The notes: generated by a model not told the origin, from the letters alone. A stretch of 64,000 bases of DNA from Keguizhuia sedimenti (GCA_030715135.1 JAUYVH010000004.1:154424-218423), one strand, 5' to 3'. Numbered from the stretch's first letter, positions 18,154 to 28,316 are shown. A program made the numbers and translations.

Positions 18154-19185
18154 CTATTTATCAGGCTTAAATTCGATCGAATTGGCGATTTGCCGAATCG
18201 TCGCCGACGGCACCTCTCCGACTATGGTAAGCCAAAAACTGCCTTGCCGCTTGCTGAGGATATTCATTGCACCCTGGTGCATTGCTCCTTCGGTACGATT
18301 GGCACCAGCCGTCTCGGCAAAAACCGAGACCGTAGCAAGTCCGTCTGAAAACACCATCTGCGACACTTCCCGCCTGGACAGTGATGATGCCGCCGATTTA
18401 CTGCCTTTTGCATCAGATCCCGACGAATTGGTGAGTAGCCTTTTCATCTCGCGAACTTTTTTGAATCCTGGCGGAAGCGCTTTTACTTTCCAGTTGGACT
18501 TTGATATTTGGGTCATTACGGTATTTTCAACCCTCCAGCCACGAGTATCGGAAACACTGGGCGCAAGCTTTGAGTCGGGAACGTCCCCTATCGCCAGCTG
18601 GGTAAAAGCAATCTGTTCGAGCACATCGCCCTTTTCATTGGTGGTTTGCACTCTTAAAAGCAGGCCTGTCGAACGCTCAGCCCAAAGCTTGTAGCCATAC
18701 CGGAATCGGTCCTTAGGCTTCAGTACGATCGCTTTTGTAGCGTAACCGGCAACGCGCTCGCTTTGCCCCATTCTCAATATGTAATAGCTGCTTAACTTGC
18801 CAGGATTCGTCGTGAGAATGGAAGGAAATATATCCTTGATTATCCTTCTCTCGACCAACAGAGTCTTCGACTCAGGAGCGTAGTAGGTTATTTCGTCGTT
18901 TCTTCGGACATATTCACGAGGCTTTCCATCCAATACTTCCAATTTCTCGATTTCGTTTTTTCCTTCTACGATATGAGCAATACGGGAAGTTCTTACCTGG
19001 CTGGCCTGTTGATAGACGAACGTGCCGGAATAATTTAAATTCTGTGCCGCAGACTGAATTTTTCTCAGCCATGCCTGCGACTCTTTTGCTTCCGCAGCCG
19101 GATTAGGCTTTGCCGCATGGACGTTTAAAGCAAAGAAGGCACACAAAACCAGTGCATATCTAAGCATGATTTGAGGTTGCCACAT
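18154..19185 (-). CDS. rseB: sigma-E regulatory protein RseB/MucB
   Basis: A 343-residue periplasmic protein with a signal peptide (cleavage near residue 24, after NVHA) and the two-domain MucB/RseB fold. The N-terminal LolA-like domain is recognisable by NYSGTFVYQQASQVRTSRI and the small C-terminal domain by QMVFSDGLATVSVFAE. It binds RseA and protects it from proteolysis, responding to lipoprotein or LPS stress. It starts five bases after the rseA stop. Confidence 0.93.
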   Translation of the reverse strand: MWQPQIMLRYALVLCAFFALNVHAAKPNPAAEAKESQAWLRKIQSAAQNLNYSGTFVYQQASQVRTSRIAHIVEGKNEIEKLEVLDGKPREYVRRNDEITYYAPESKTLLVERRIIKDIFPSILTTNPGKLSSYYILRMGQSERVAGYATKAIVLKPKDRFRYGYKLWAERSTGLLLRVQTTNEKGDVLEQIAFTQLAIGDVPDSKLAPSVSDTRGWRVENTVMTQISKSNWKVKALPPGFKKVREMKRLLTNSSGSDAKGSKSAASSLSRREVSQMVFSDGLATVSVFAETAGANRTEGAMHQGAMNILSKRQGSFWLTIVGEVPSATIRQIANSIEFKPDK

Positions 19186-19190
19186 ATTGC

Positions 19191-19838
19191 TTATTTCTGA
19201 GGTTCGTTTTCGAATGTGGCGGAGCGGACAAATTGAGTTGTGTCGTACAAGGAGGGTGAATAGCGTTGATGTGCCAGCAAATATTCATCAATACTCGGAT
19301 CGCGCAAGACAACTGCATCTTGATTTGCGTCGGCTGACGAACTCGCTTTAGCCGAAGCGGAAGATGCTATTGCGGGTACTGAGGCCACGGGTAAAATCGC
19401 ATGACTGCTTGCCGAGGCAAGACTTGATGAAGCATAGGGTTCGGCCGGCTTTGTAGTACCGCCCGTCATGAGCTGGGGCGCTACAAGATAAGCAGTAAAT
19501 GCTGCGAGCACAGCAGCAATACCAGGCATTGCAAACCGTTTCACCGCTTCAGCTTTCGAACATTTGACGGCAGCTGCATTTTTCGAAAGCTGCGCTGCGG
19601 GCGCAAAAACGGTTGGCTCCGCATCGAGCTTTGCAGCCATACGTGCCGCAAAGTCCGTGCTTAAATCGCTCGCCATATCTTCCGACCGGAGAGCATCCCC
19701 TATCTGATGGTAGAGATCCCATTCCTTGCGTACCTCAGGCTTCCGGAGACTCGCAAAAACCGCGTCAAGCTCACTCGCTTCCAGTTCCCCATCTGCCAAG
19801 GCGGAAATTTTTTCCTGCGGCACATTACTATTTTTCAT
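19191..19838 (-). CDS. rseA: anti-sigma-E factor RseA/MucA
   Basis: A 215-residue single-pass inner-membrane anti-sigma factor. The cytoplasmic sigma-binding domain starts KISALADGELEASELDAVFASL; a membrane helix lies around residues 104-125 (MPGIAAVLAAFTAYLVAP); the rest is periplasmic, rich in Ser and Ala. The ATG at 19838 has GGGGA at good spacing, preferred to a TTG at 19859. It lies between rpoE and rseB as expected. Confidence 0.93.
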   Translation of the reverse strand: MKNSNVPQEKISALADGELEASELDAVFASLRKPEVRKEWDLYHQIGDALRSEDMASDLSTDFAARMAAKLDAEPTVFAPAAQLSKNAAAVKCSKAEAVKRFAMPGIAAVLAAFTAYLVAPQLMTGGTTKPAEPYASSSLASASSHAILPVASVPAIASSASAKASSSADANQDAVVLRDPSIDEYLLAHQRYSPSLYDTTQFVRSATFENEPQK

Positions 19839-19906
19839 ACGATTCCCCAATAAAGCCAATCCCTTTTACTACTCTTGTCTTATCTTGTTTTATTGATACT
19901 TATTTT

Positions 19907-20509
19907 TTACCAGCGCTTATCAAGCGCCGTGCCTAATAACGGCCTTAACTTTTCTGCAATCGCTTCGCGTGCTCTGAAGATGCGGCTGCGCACAGTGCCG
20001 ATCGGACATCCCATCGCTTCGGCAATCTCATCGTAACTTAAGCCTTCAATTTCACGCAAGGTAATTGCCATCCGGAGTTCTTCCGGGAGTGCATCCATTG
20101 CCACATTTACGGTTTCGGCGATCTGCTTGGTTGCCATCATTGACTCAGGCGTATTGATATCCCGCAGATGTTCGCCGTCATCGAAGGTCTCTGCTTCCTC
20201 TGCATCCGCTTCGGTCGAAGTGGGCGCACGCCGCCCCTGCGTAACGAGATAATTCTTCGCAGTATTGATGCCGATCCGGTAGAGCCACGTATAGAAAGCG
20301 GAGTCGCCGCGAAATTGCGGCAAAGCGCGATATGCTTTGATAAAGGCTTCCTGTACGACGTCTTCCGCTTCCGCCTGGTCACGAACGAGCCGCGAAACAA
20401 GCCGCATGAGCTTGCGCTGATACTTCGATACCAGCAGCTCGAACGCCTTTTTGTCGCCACTCTGGACGCGCTCAACTAAGAGTTGATCAATATCGCGTTC
20501 TGTCGTCAA
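19907..20509 (-). CDS. rpoE: RNA polymerase sigma factor RpoE (AlgU-like ECF)
   Basis: A 200-residue ECF sigma factor for envelope stress. Region 2 is DQLLVERVQSGDKKAFELLVSKYQ...AEDVVQEAFIKAYRAL, region 4 is LPEELRMAITLREIEGLSYDEIAEAMGCPIGTVRSRI. I place the start at the TTG at 20509: it has AAGGA eight bases upstream, gives the usual family N-terminus and length, and lies downstream of a predicted sigma-E promoter, whereas an in-frame TTG at 20560 would lie upstream of the transcript start. Confidence 0.95.
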   Translation of the reverse strand: MTTERDIDQLLVERVQSGDKKAFELLVSKYQRKLMRLVSRLVRDQAEAEDVVQEAFIKAYRALPQFRGDSAFYTWLYRIGINTAKNYLVTQGRRAPTSTEADAEEAETFDDGEHLRDINTPESMMATKQIAETVNVAMDALPEELRMAITLREIEGLSYDEIAEAMGCPIGTVRSRIFRAREAIAEKLRPLLGTALDKRW

Positions 20510-20549
20510 TCCAAAAATCCTTGTTATCGTGCCGCCGATACAGCTCTGA

Positions 20550-20578
20550 TGTTGACACAAAGAAATATGATAAGTTCA
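20550..20578 (-). promoter_or_regulatory. candidate sigma-E autoregulatory promoter of rpoE
   Basis: Minus-strand TGAACTT (20578-20572) resembles the sigma-E -35 element GGAACTT. After a 16-base spacer comes TCAACA (20555-20550), close to known -10 forms TCTGA/TCAAA. The start of transcription would fall near 20543, about 35 bases before the rpoE TTG codon. Confidence 0.5.
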
Positions 20579-20586
20579 TTCAAAAT

Positions 20587-21111
20587 CTATTTCTTTGCAC
20601 CATATCTTTTTGTATCGACATGATGGACATTGTGCGCGGCAATCCAACGACATGCAACCGCCAATGCTCTGAAAGTTTGCCGATCCATGCAGTCAGGCAA
20701 AATTACTAGAGTGCGTATTCGTCGGTCCTCTGCCCGCAACCTTAATAACAGTAAATGTGCCCAGAGTGTAGAGTCCCTCATCAACTGGACCACATGAGTA
20801 CTGTTCCCTTTTTCCAGTTTTTCTTGTTGACGCCTCACATCGCCAATATCGTTATCTTCCTTCAACCGTATTTGTCCGATACCGGATATATCAATATGAA
20901 ACGTTTTTCTGTTTAAAAAAACATAAAAAAACGCCCATAGGCCGAGTAATACGAGTGCAGCAAAAGTTGTCCAACGGAGTTGAGCGGATAATTCGCCGAC
21001 TTTACCCAGGCCAATAAGAAATGCAATGCATAGAATCAAAAGACAGCCTATGCAAACGCCTAGCTGCAATAGCTTTGATGGTTTCACTACGGCAGATACG
21101 GCGATCGACAT
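20587..21111 (-). CDS. YgfX-like membrane protein
   Basis: A 174-residue protein with two adjacent membrane helices (about 15-37 and 46-66) and a soluble C-terminal domain containing LVILPDCMDRQTFRALAVACRW. The topology and this block resemble YgfX (CptA/DUF1434-like) proteins, often annotated at this position between fabF and rpoE in betaproteobacteria. YgfX in E. coli has been linked to cytoskeletal toxicity and SdhE, but no sdhE is adjacent here. Family call is tentative. Confidence 0.6.
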   Translation of the reverse strand: MSIAVSAVVKPSKLLQLGVCIGCLLILCIAFLIGLGKVGELSAQLRWTTFAALVLLGLWAFFYVFLNRKTFHIDISGIGQIRLKEDNDIGDVRRQQEKLEKGNSTHVVQLMRDSTLWAHLLLLRLRAEDRRIRTLVILPDCMDRQTFRALAVACRWIAAHNVHHVDTKRYGAKK

Positions 21112-21140
21112 AGTGGATAAACATTGGAGATGAGGATGAT

Positions 21141-21163
21141 CCGTCCTCTATCCAAGAGGACGG
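21141..21163. terminator. hairpin between fabF and the ygfX-like gene
   Basis: Perfect 9-bp stem CCGTCCTCT/AGAGGACGG with a five-base loop, 13 bases past the fabF stop. No T-run follows on the minus strand, so termination is uncertain; it may be an mRNA 3' end structure. Confidence 0.4.
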
Positions 21164-21175
21164 AATGGCGAAATT

Positions 21176-22426
21176 TTAGACTTTACCGAAAATAAGTGTT
21201 CCATTGGTCCCGCCGAAACCAAAGGAGTTCTTTACTGCCACCTTGATCTGCATATTACGTGCAGCATTGGCGCAATAATCTAGATCGCAGGCTGGATCCT
21301 GATTGAAGATATTGATGGTCGGAGGAGAAAGCTGATTATGAACAGCAAGTACCGTAAATACCGATTCCAAGCCGCCTGCTCCGCCAAGCAAATGCCCCGT
21401 CATCGACTTCGTCGAGTTGACCACGACCTTCTTGGCATGGTCTCCCAAAGCGCGCTTAATGGCCACTGTTTCGGCAATATCGCCCAAGGGAGTGGAGGTG
21501 CCGTGTGCATTGACGTAATCCACCTGATCGCTGTTTAACTCTGCATTCTTCAGAGCTGCTACCATGCAGCGGCGGGCACCGTCACCATCTTCCAGCGGAG
21601 CGGTCATATGATGTGCATCGGCGCTCATGCCAAACCCAAGAAGTTCAGCATAGATTTTTGCACCGCGTGCCTTCGCATGCTCATATTCCTCCAGCACCAT
21701 AACTCCGGCGCCTTCGCCAAGCACAAATCCGTCACGGTCTTTATCCCATGGACGAGAAGCGGTAGCCGGATCATCGTTACGCGACGAAAGAGCACGTGCC
21801 GAAGCAAATCCGCCAAGGCCAAGAGGGGAAATCGTGGATTCCGCGCCTCCTGCGATCATGACATCCGCGTCACCGTATTCGATCAGACGCCCTGCTGCAC
21901 CAATGCAATGCAAGCCAGTCGTACAAGCCGTCACAATTGCCAGGTTCGGACCTTTTAAGCCGTACCTGATTGATAAATGACCCGAGATCATGTTGATGAT
22001 AGACGCGGGTACAAAAAACGGGCTGATACGACGTGGGCCGCGGTTGGTCAATTCGGCATGCGTTTCCTCGATCAGCGGCAGGCCGCCAATACCTGATCCG
22101 ACAATCACGCCAATCCGATCGGCATTTTCCTCGGTAACGGTCAATCCGCTATCGTTCATGGCCTGAATACCTGCAGCCATACCATAATGGATGAACGTAT
22201 CCATATGGCGTGCTTCTTTGGCCGGCATGTATTCTTCGATGCTGAAGCCTTTTACCTCGCCCGCAAAATGGGTCGAAAAAGGTGTCGCATCAAACCTGGT
22301 GATTGTCGCGATACCGGATTTACCTTCGATGAGCGCACCCCAGCTATCGGCTACGGTATTGCCGATGGGAGACACACATCCTAAACCGGTAATGACAACG
22401 CGACGTCGTTGTTGTGTACGGCTCAA
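21176..22426 (-). CDS. fabF: 3-oxoacyl-[ACP] synthase II
   Basis: A 416-residue condensing enzyme for fatty acid elongation. The nucleophile is Cys168 in [12 protein letters not shown]; the two histidines lie in [11 protein letters not shown] and [12 protein letters not shown]; the C-terminal [14 protein letters not shown] glycine loop is intact. It is 27 bases downstream of acpP, in the conserved fabH-fabD-fabG-acpP-fabF order. Confidence 0.97.
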   Translation of the reverse strand: MSRTQQRRRVVITGLGCVSPIGNTVADSWGALIEGKSGIATITRFDATPFSTHFAGEVKGFSIEEYMPAKEARHMDTFIHYGMAAGIQAMNDSGLTVTEENADRIGVIVGSGIGGLPLIEETHAELTNRGPRRISPFFVPASIINMISGHLSIRYGLKGPNLAIVTACTTGLHCIGAAGRLIEYGDADVMIAGGAESTISPLGLGGFASARALSSRNDDPATASRPWDKDRDGFVLGEGAGVMVLEEYEHAKARGAKIYAELLGFGMSADAHHMTAPLEDGDGARRCMVAALKNAELNSDQVDYVNAHGTSTPLGDIAETVAIKRALGDHAKKVVVNSTKSMTGHLLGGAGGLESVFTVLAVHNQLSPPTINIFNQDPACDLDYCANAARNMQIKVAVKNSFGFGGTNGTLIFGKV

Positions 22427-22453
22427 GCAACTCTCCTGAAGTAGTCAAAGCTC

Positions 22454-22693
22454 TTAGGCTTTGACGTGTGCCTTGGCGTAATCGATTGCCTGTTGCACGG
22501 TCGTAATTTTTTCTGCTTGCTCGTCGGGGATTTCCATCTCGAACTCGTCTTCGAGGGCCATCACCAGTTCAACGGTGTCAAGGGAATCAGCACCAAGATC
22601 GTCAACAAAGGCCGACTCGATCTTGATATCTGCTTCAGCAACGCCAAGCTGCTCAGCAACGATCTTCTTAACACGTTGTTCTATATCTGACAT
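22454..22693 (-). CDS. acpP: acyl carrier protein
   Basis: A 79-residue acidic helical protein. Ser37 in [11 protein letters not shown] is the phosphopantetheine attachment site filled by AcpS. It is the central carrier for fatty acid synthesis. The gene has its own leader of about 100 bases after fabG, as is common for this highly expressed gene. Confidence 0.98.
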   Translation of the reverse strand: MSDIEQRVKKIVAEQLGVAEADIKIESAFVDDLGADSLDTVELVMALEDEFEMEIPDEQAEKITTVQQAIDYAKAHVKA

Positions 22694-22796
22694 TTATGCC
22701 TCCATGGGTGGTTACAGAAAGTGCGCGCATTTTATCAGGTTTGCGGCACGAAAATTTAAATTCGGACTAGCTTTTAATTAAAAACGGAGAAGAGCT

Positions 22797-23558
22797 TTAG
22801 CTCATGTACATGCCGCCATTGACATGCAAGGTCGTGCCAGTGATATAACTTGCTTGCGGAGAAGCAAGAAACGCTACCGCAGCAGCGATGTCTTCAGGCA
22901 GCCCAAACCGGCCGGCCGGTATCTGGCTCAATAGCGCGGCAATTTGCTGTTCATTCAGTGCCTTGGTCATATCCGTATCGATGAAGCCTGGAGCAACGCA
23001 ATTGACCGTGATGTTGCGACTGCCTACTTCACGCGCCAAAGCGCGGCTCATGCCAGCTACTCCAGCCTTGGCGGCCGCATAGTTCATCTGGCCCGGATTG
23101 CCGGCGGAACCGACTACTGACGTAATATTGATAATGCGTCCCTGCTTCGCCTTCATCATGGTACGAAGCACGGCGCGTGAAAGTCTCGCCACTGCCGTCA
23201 GGTTGGTTGCAATCACCGCATCCCATTCTTCGTCCTTCATGCGCATTGCAAGCTGGTCTTGTGTAATGCCGGCATTGTTGACGAGAATGCTCACGCCGCC
23301 AAATTGCTTCTGAATTTCGTCGATCACTTCACCGCAGCGCTGCGGATCATCGACATTCAGCACGACTCCCTTGCCGCAATCCGCTCCCATGGAAGCCAGA
23401 TATTCAGAAATGGTTGCCGCACCGGATTCCGTCGTGGCGGTTCCAATGACTTTTGCACCTTGCTTCGCGAGTTCTTGCGCAATTGCGCGCCCTATTCCGC
23501 GTGACGCACCGGTGACCAACGCAACTTGATTTGTCAGGTTTTGACTTTGAGCACTCAC
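22797..23558 (-). CDS. fabG: 3-oxoacyl-[ACP] reductase
   Basis: A 253-residue short-chain dehydrogenase using NADPH. The cofactor motif is TGASRGIGRAIA, the NNAG motif is intact, and the active site is Ser in NITSVVGSAGNPGQ plus Tyr-x3-Lys in NYAAAKAG. It overlaps the fabD stop by four bases. Confidence 0.97.
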   Translation of the reverse strand: MSAQSQNLTNQVALVTGASRGIGRAIAQELAKQGAKVIGTATTESGAATISEYLASMGADCGKGVVLNVDDPQRCGEVIDEIQKQFGGVSILVNNAGITQDQLAMRMKDEEWDAVIATNLTAVARLSRAVLRTMMKAKQGRIINITSVVGSAGNPGQMNYAAAKAGVAGMSRALAREVGSRNITVNCVAPGFIDTDMTKALNEQQIAALLSQIPAGRFGLPEDIAAAVAFLASPQASYITGTTLHVNGGMYMS

Positions 23559-24487
23559 TTCAATAACTCCAGGGCTTTATCGAGAGAAGCCTGATCAACG
23601 ATTGCATCGCTGGTCAGATCACCGTTAATTCGTTTATTCAGTCCTGCCAGCACCTTGCCGGGACCGCATTCCACCACATGCGTGATTCCCATTCCTGCCA
23701 TCTTCTGTATGGTTTCCACCCAGCGAACCGGGCTGGCTGCCTGACGGACCAATGCCTGCTTGATCGAAGCCGGTTCATTCGCCAATGCGACGTCGACGTT
23801 ATTGATCACAGGGATCTCGGGAGTCGAAAAATTAATGGTTTCGAGATAGTGCTGAAGTCGATCCGATGCAGGTTTCAACAGCGATGAATGAAACGGCGCT
23901 GATACCGGCAAAGGCAGTGCTCGCTTGGCGCCCTTTGCCTTGGCGGCCTCACATGCCCGCTCTACTGCGCTCTTATGCCCTGCAATGACTACCTGTGCGG
24001 GGGCATTGAAATTTACCGCCTCGACAACTTGTCCTTGCGCCGCTTCGCTACAGGCCGCTTTTACATCTTCATCGGACAAGCCTAAAATCGCAGCCATCCC
24101 ACCCTGTCCAACCGGCACGGCTTCCTGCATCGCCAGCGCCCTGAAACGTACCAGTGGCACTGCGTCTTTAAAAGCAATAACCCCAGCCGCTACCAAGGCG
24201 GAATACTCGCCCAGGCTATGTCCCGCCACAACCGCCGGCTTTGGGCCGCCTGCAGCAAGCCAGGCCCGATACATGGCAACGGCAGCGGTCAGCATTACGG
24301 GTTGGGTATTGGTGGTCAGGTCAAGATCTTCCTTGGGTCCTTCAGAAATCAGCTTGGCCAGATCAAAGTTTAATGCTTCCGATGCTTCGGCAAGCGTCTG
24401 CTGAACCACGGAGTTTTCAGCAAAACCGTTCAACATGCCAATGGCTTGGGATCCCTGGCCCGGAAATACAAATGAAAATTTAGTCAT
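23555..24487 (-). CDS. fabD: malonyl-CoA:ACP transacylase
   Basis: A 310-residue enzyme that transfers malonyl from CoA to ACP. The nucleophile is Ser91 in AGHSLGEYSAL, and the partner His is in SAPFHSSLLKP; the N-terminal FVFPGQGSQ motif is present. It overlaps fabG by four bases and follows fabH. Confidence 0.97.
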   Translation of the reverse strand: MTKFSFVFPGQGSQAIGMLNGFAENSVVQQTLAEASEALNFDLAKLISEGPKEDLDLTTNTQPVMLTAAVAMYRAWLAAGGPKPAVVAGHSLGEYSALVAAGVIAFKDAVPLVRFRALAMQEAVPVGQGGMAAILGLSDEDVKAACSEAAQGQVVEAVNFNAPAQVVIAGHKSAVERACEAAKAKGAKRALPLPVSAPFHSSLLKPASDRLQHYLETINFSTPEIPVINNVDVALANEPASIKQALVRQAASPVRWVETIQKMAGMGITHVVECGPGKVLAGLNKRINGDLTSDAIVDQASLDKALELLK

Positions 24488-24507
24488 GGTATTTATGATT
24501 CAGCAAA

Positions 24508-25491
24508 TTACATTGTGACCAGGAGCGCACCCCAGGTGAATCCGCCGCCGACGCCTTCCATCATGACGTTTTGTCCCTTCTTGACACGCCCATCTCTTAC
24601 GGCACAATCAAGAGCCAAAGGAATGGAGGCGGCCGAAGTGTTGCCATGTTGATCTACGGTAACAACCATCTTGTCGAGTGGCAGTCCAAGCTTTTTCGCA
24701 GTGCCTTGCATAATGCGGATGTTTGCCTGATGGGGAATCAGCCAGTCAATCTGGGAGGATTGCATTCCGGCCAGTTCAAGCGCTTCATTGGCAACTTTTT
24801 CAAGCACCGACACGGCCAGCTTGAATACCGCCTGGCCATCCATATACATGTAAGCATCGCCGGCAAGCGCGCCGTTGCTTATTGTTCCGGGCATGCACAA
24901 GATATCGCCATGGCTGCCGTCCGCATGCAATTTGGCTGCCCGAACTCCGGGCTCGCTTGAAGCGGAAAGCACTACCGCTCCAGCTCCGTCACCGAACAGG
25001 ACGCAGGTAGTCCGGTCGTTGAAGTCGACAATGCGCGAAAAAACTTCTGCACCGATAATCAGGGCATTTTTATACATGCCCGATTTAATAAAGCTGTCGG
25101 CAATGGACACCGCATAGACAAAACCGCTGCAAACCGCCTGCACGTCAAATGCAGCGCACTCCGTGGTGATGCCCAGTTTTCGCTGAACCACGCATGCTGT
25201 GCTTGGAAATCCTCCGAAATGGTCCGGCGTGGAAGTCGCAACAATAATCAAATCGATCTGGTTTGCATTAAGACCGGCCATTTCCAGCGCGCGCTTTGCT
25301 GCATTGGCGGCCAGATCGCTTGATACCTCGCTTGGTGCGGCATAGTGACGCGCCGAAATTCCGCTGCGGGACACAATCCATTCATCAGAAGTCTCAATTC
25401 CCTTTTCCGCCAACTGCGCGGCAAGCTCCTGGTTGGTAACGCGATTGGCAGGCAAATAGCTGCCTGTACCAATAATTTTGCTATACATCAT
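24508..25491 (-). CDS. fabH: 3-oxoacyl-[ACP] synthase III
   Basis: A 327-residue KAS III that starts fatty acid synthesis from acetyl-CoA and malonyl-ACP. Cys121 ([13 protein letters not shown]), His in IPHQANIRI and Asn in [10 protein letters not shown] form the catalytic triad. It lies 15 bases after plsX on the minus strand. The first two codons are both ATG; either may be used. Confidence 0.97.
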   Translation of the reverse strand: MMYSKIIGTGSYLPANRVTNQELAAQLAEKGIETSDEWIVSRSGISARHYAAPSEVSSDLAANAAKRALEMAGLNANQIDLIIVATSTPDHFGGFPSTACVVQRKLGITTECAAFDVQAVCSGFVYAVSIADSFIKSGMYKNALIIGAEVFSRIVDFNDRTTCVLFGDGAGAVVLSASSEPGVRAAKLHADGSHGDILCMPGTISNGALAGDAYMYMDGQAVFKLAVSVLEKVANEALELAGMQSSQIDWLIPHQANIRIMQGTAKKLGLPLDKMVVTVDQHGNTSAASIPLALDCAVRDGRVKKGQNVMMEGVGGGFTWGALLVTM

Positions 25492-25506
25492 GCTTTTCTT
25501 TTCTGT

Positions 25507-26574
25507 TCATTCATTGATGGCGGTTTCAGTGCCTGAAACCGGAATTTCCGGATGCGGCATCAATTCCGCAATCGTCGCCGAAATTCGGGATAGTAAATCA
25601 TGGTTGGCGGCATCAAATGCGCGCTTGATTGCCCATTCATAGCCATATGCATCTGCACTGCCATGGCTTTTGAATACCAGTCCGCGCAAGCCCAATAAAC
25701 TTGCGCCATTGTATCGAGATGGATTCAAGCGTTGCGAGACGGAGCGCAGGGCTCGACGGGCAATCAGCGCGCCGAGCATATTCCAAAGGCTGCTCTTGAA
25801 CTCCGTTGTCAGGGTCGCCTTGAAAAAGCGCCCCAGGCCTTCCGAAGCCTTGAGTGTCACATTACCCACGAAACCATCGCATACGACGATATCAGTCGTG
25901 CCTTCGAATATGTCATTCCCTTCGACATTTCCGTAAAAATTCAGAATTCCCTTTGCATGGTCGGCACGCAGAAGTTCCGCGGTACGCTTAACAAGGTCAT
26001 TGCCTTTAATGTCCTCTTCACCGACATTGAGCAATCCGATTGTCGGCTTGGACCGCCCTTCGGTAGCCGCAACCAGTGCCGATCCCATGACCGCAAATTG
26101 GTGCAGATGCTGCGGTTCGCAATCAACGTTGGCGCCCAAGTCCAGCATGAACGTCGGAGCATCGCGCTGATTTGGGATAAGCGTGCAAATCGCCGGGCGA
26201 TCGACCCCGGGAATGGTCTTCAGAACATATCGGGAAACTGCCATCAGGGCGCCTGTATTGCCGGCGGAAACACAAGCTTGCGTACGCCCTTCCTTTACCA
26301 ACGTAATGGCGACCCGCATCGAAGAATCCTTCTTGCGGCGCAAGGCAACCTCCAGCGAATCATCCATCGTGATCACTTCGGAAGCGTGGTGAATAGAGAG
26401 GCGCGGATGATTTTCCGCTTTGTGCTTCTTGAGTTCGGCGAGTATGACGTCCTGCAAGCCGACCAGAATCAACTCCGAATCAGGCTCATGATTTGCAAAA
26501 GAAATCGCCGCAGGAACAGTGACTGCAGGGCCGTGATCCCCACCCATGCAGTCAATTGAAATTTTGATTGTCAT
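25507..26574 (-). CDS. plsX: phosphate acyltransferase PlsX
   Basis: A 355-residue enzyme that converts acyl-ACP to acyl-phosphate for phospholipid synthesis. Family blocks visible are [12 protein letters not shown] at the N-terminus, [12 protein letters not shown], and [14 protein letters not shown]. It lies between rpmF and fabH, as in E. coli. A hairpin in the rpmF-plsX gap may reduce read-through into it. Confidence 0.97.
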   Translation of the reverse strand: MTIKISIDCMGGDHGPAVTVPAAISFANHEPDSELILVGLQDVILAELKKHKAENHPRLSIHHASEVITMDDSLEVALRRKKDSSMRVAITLVKEGRTQACVSAGNTGALMAVSRYVLKTIPGVDRPAICTLIPNQRDAPTFMLDLGANVDCEPQHLHQFAVMGSALVAATEGRSKPTIGLLNVGEEDIKGNDLVKRTAELLRADHAKGILNFYGNVEGNDIFEGTTDIVVCDGFVGNVTLKASEGLGRFFKATLTTEFKSSLWNMLGALIARRALRSVSQRLNPSRYNGASLLGLRGLVFKSHGSADAYGYEWAIKRAFDAANHDLLSRISATIAELMPHPEIPVSGTETAINE

Positions 26575-26660
26575 TTCGTGATTTCAGAACTCTTCATGAC
26601 CAGGTTTCGGCCAGAGTTCGGCATAGCTCAAAATGACGTTAAGAAGGTTTTTTTCATAAC

Positions 26661-26697
26661 AAAAAACGGCGCCTTTTATTCATTGATTTATGCGCCG
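26661..26697 (-). terminator. intercistronic terminator between rpmF and plsX
   Basis: On the minus strand CGGCGC pairs with GCGCCG across a 19-base loop, followed by six T residues. It would partly separate L32 expression from the phospholipid/fatty acid genes. Confidence 0.55.
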
Positions 26698-26728
26698 CCT
26701 TTGGCTAATGGAATAGTGCTGCCGACGA

Positions 26729-26911
26729 TTATTCGTCGTTTTTGGTCTTCAGCACTTTGCGGCCACGATAATAGCCGTTAGGGCTGATGTGGTGACGCAA
26801 ATGCGTTTCACCGGTGGTCGGCTCGACTGCCAGTTGCGGAGCAACCAGGAAATCGTGCGAACGATGCATGCCGCGCTTGGACGGGGACTTTTTGTTTTGC
26901 TGAACTGCCAT
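26729..26911 (-). CDS. rpmF: 50S ribosomal protein L32
   Basis: A 60-residue basic ribosomal protein starting [20 protein letters not shown], the canonical L32 opening. The C-terminal [15 protein letters not shown] block is also typical. It follows the DUF177/YceD gene and precedes plsX, the conserved yceD-rpmF-plsX arrangement. Confidence 0.97.
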   Translation of the reverse strand: MAVQQNKKSPSKRGMHRSHDFLVAPQLAVEPTTGETHLRHHISPNGYYRGRKVLKTKNDE

Positions 26912-27041
26912 GTTGAACTCCTAAATCTTATATTCAAAAAATTTTAACATACCCAGCGAATGAAATTGCAATAAATCAATCATTCACTGCTTTTATTATT
27001 TAGCCCGATCCTTTGTTTCGATGCCGGATTAAGCGTAACTT

Positions 27042-27542
27042 CTAACTTTTCTTTAAAGTTTTCAGCACTGAAAAAGGCGATTCTTTTTCCGGCAATTTAA
27101 AAGGCTCCGGCAGCCCTTTATCAGGACATGTCTCATGCCGCGGGGAAATCGGCAAGGCAAGCAAAGCCTCGTCTTCTATCAAGGTCAACACATCCAAAGC
27201 TTTGGATCCGACGATAACGTCTACAGAATCGTCATCCAGTGCTTCCTCGATTTCATCGGCGCTTGCTTCATCGGGCGCAAGAATCAATATCGAGTCCGAT
27301 AATATCGCGAAGTCAAAAGGCTGCAAACACCTCTGACAAGTCAGCTTGACGGCCCCGGATACCGCCAAATTAAGCTGCGGATATCCCAGGGCATTTTTCC
27401 CGCCTTCCAAACCCCATTTCAAAACGCCGGATGGATCCACGATTTCTGCAGCCAGCCTCGGCAGATCAGCAACCGGAATTTCGCCGTTACGGTGCTCTTT
27501 CAGCCGACAGAACTCAAACGCGTCGATTAAAAAGGCGTTCAT
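27042..27542 (-). CDS. yceD: YceD family protein (DUF177)
   Basis: A 166-residue cytosolic protein of the YceD/DUF177 family, in plants linked to 23S rRNA accumulation. It has the CQRCLQPF cysteine pair in the middle and a later Cys in ETCPDKGLPEPF, as in family members. The ATG at 27542 follows GGATC at usable distance; an in-frame TTG at 27554 is less likely. Divergent from maf, upstream of rpmF. Confidence 0.9.
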   Translation of the reverse strand: MNAFLIDAFEFCRLKEHRNGEIPVADLPRLAAEIVDPSGVLKWGLEGGKNALGYPQLNLAVSGAVKLTCQRCLQPFDFAILSDSILILAPDEASADEIEEALDDDSVDVIVGSKALDVLTLIEDEALLALPISPRHETCPDKGLPEPFKLPEKESPFSVLKTLKKS

Positions 27543-27650
27543 AACTTGATCCAAGCTTGGAAAACCAGCGATAATAACAGACTTTTCCTTTACCGGTCAA
27601 AGTGTTAGCTTCATTTTGCCACTTGATAATCGCACAAACTGCACGCCCTC

Positions 27651-28250
27651 ATGACCCCTAGATTGATTCTCGGCTCCAGTTCGACATACCGGCAAGAGTT
27701 GCTCGGTCGCCTGCGCATACCTTTTGAAGTAATGATCCCGGCAATCGACGAATTGCCCTTGCCTGGCGAAGCGGCAGAGGTAACCGCGTTACGCTTGGCG
27801 AAGGAAAAGGCGCTGGCAATTTCGCGGAAGGCGTCGGGTGCAATCATCATTGGATGCGACCAGGTCGCCACACTCGACGGCCAACAGATCGGAAAACCCG
27901 GAACCCATGAAAGAGCATTGGCTCAATTGCAACAAATGCGTGGCCGACGCGTTATTTTCCATACCGCTCTTTGCGTTCTTGATTCCAGAGAAAGCCGTTC
28001 CGAACCCGTGGTGCAACTCGAAAATATTCAGACCTTTGTGACCTTTCGAGATCTGCCCGATGCCGAACTGAACGCTTATCTGCGGATAGAGCAACCATAT
28101 GATTGCGCCGGCAGCGCGAAAAATGAAGGCCTCGGTATTGCCATTATCGATAAAATCGAAAGTACTGACCCGACCGCTCTGACCGGACTCCCGCTGATTG
28201 CACTAACAAGTATGCTGCGACAGGCAGGAGTCCCATTTTTCAAAAGCTAG
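27651..28250 (+). CDS. Maf-family nucleotide pyrophosphatase (YceF type)
   Basis: A 199-residue house-cleaning pyrophosphatase. The N-terminal LILGSSSTYRQELLGRL motif and GCDQVATLDGQ are intact. The Tyr-Arg variant after GSSST and the position next to yceD match YceF, which hydrolyses 7-methyl-GTP, rather than the dTTP/UTP-type Maf; this subfamily call is inference. It is divergent from yceD and followed by an RsmI-like methyltransferase. Confidence 0.9.
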   Translation: MTPRLILGSSSTYRQELLGRLRIPFEVMIPAIDELPLPGEAAEVTALRLAKEKALAISRKASGAIIIGCDQVATLDGQQIGKPGTHERALAQLQQMRGRRVIFHTALCVLDSRESRSEPVVQLENIQTFVTFRDLPDAELNAYLRIEQPYDCAGSAKNEGLGIAIIDKIESTDPTALTGLPLIALTSMLRQAGVPFFKS

Positions 28251-28316
28251 GTTCACGCGCTACCTTTTTCTGCAGTTCTCTCGAATTGCATTGATTTTTA
28301 TTCTTTCGGGATCCGC

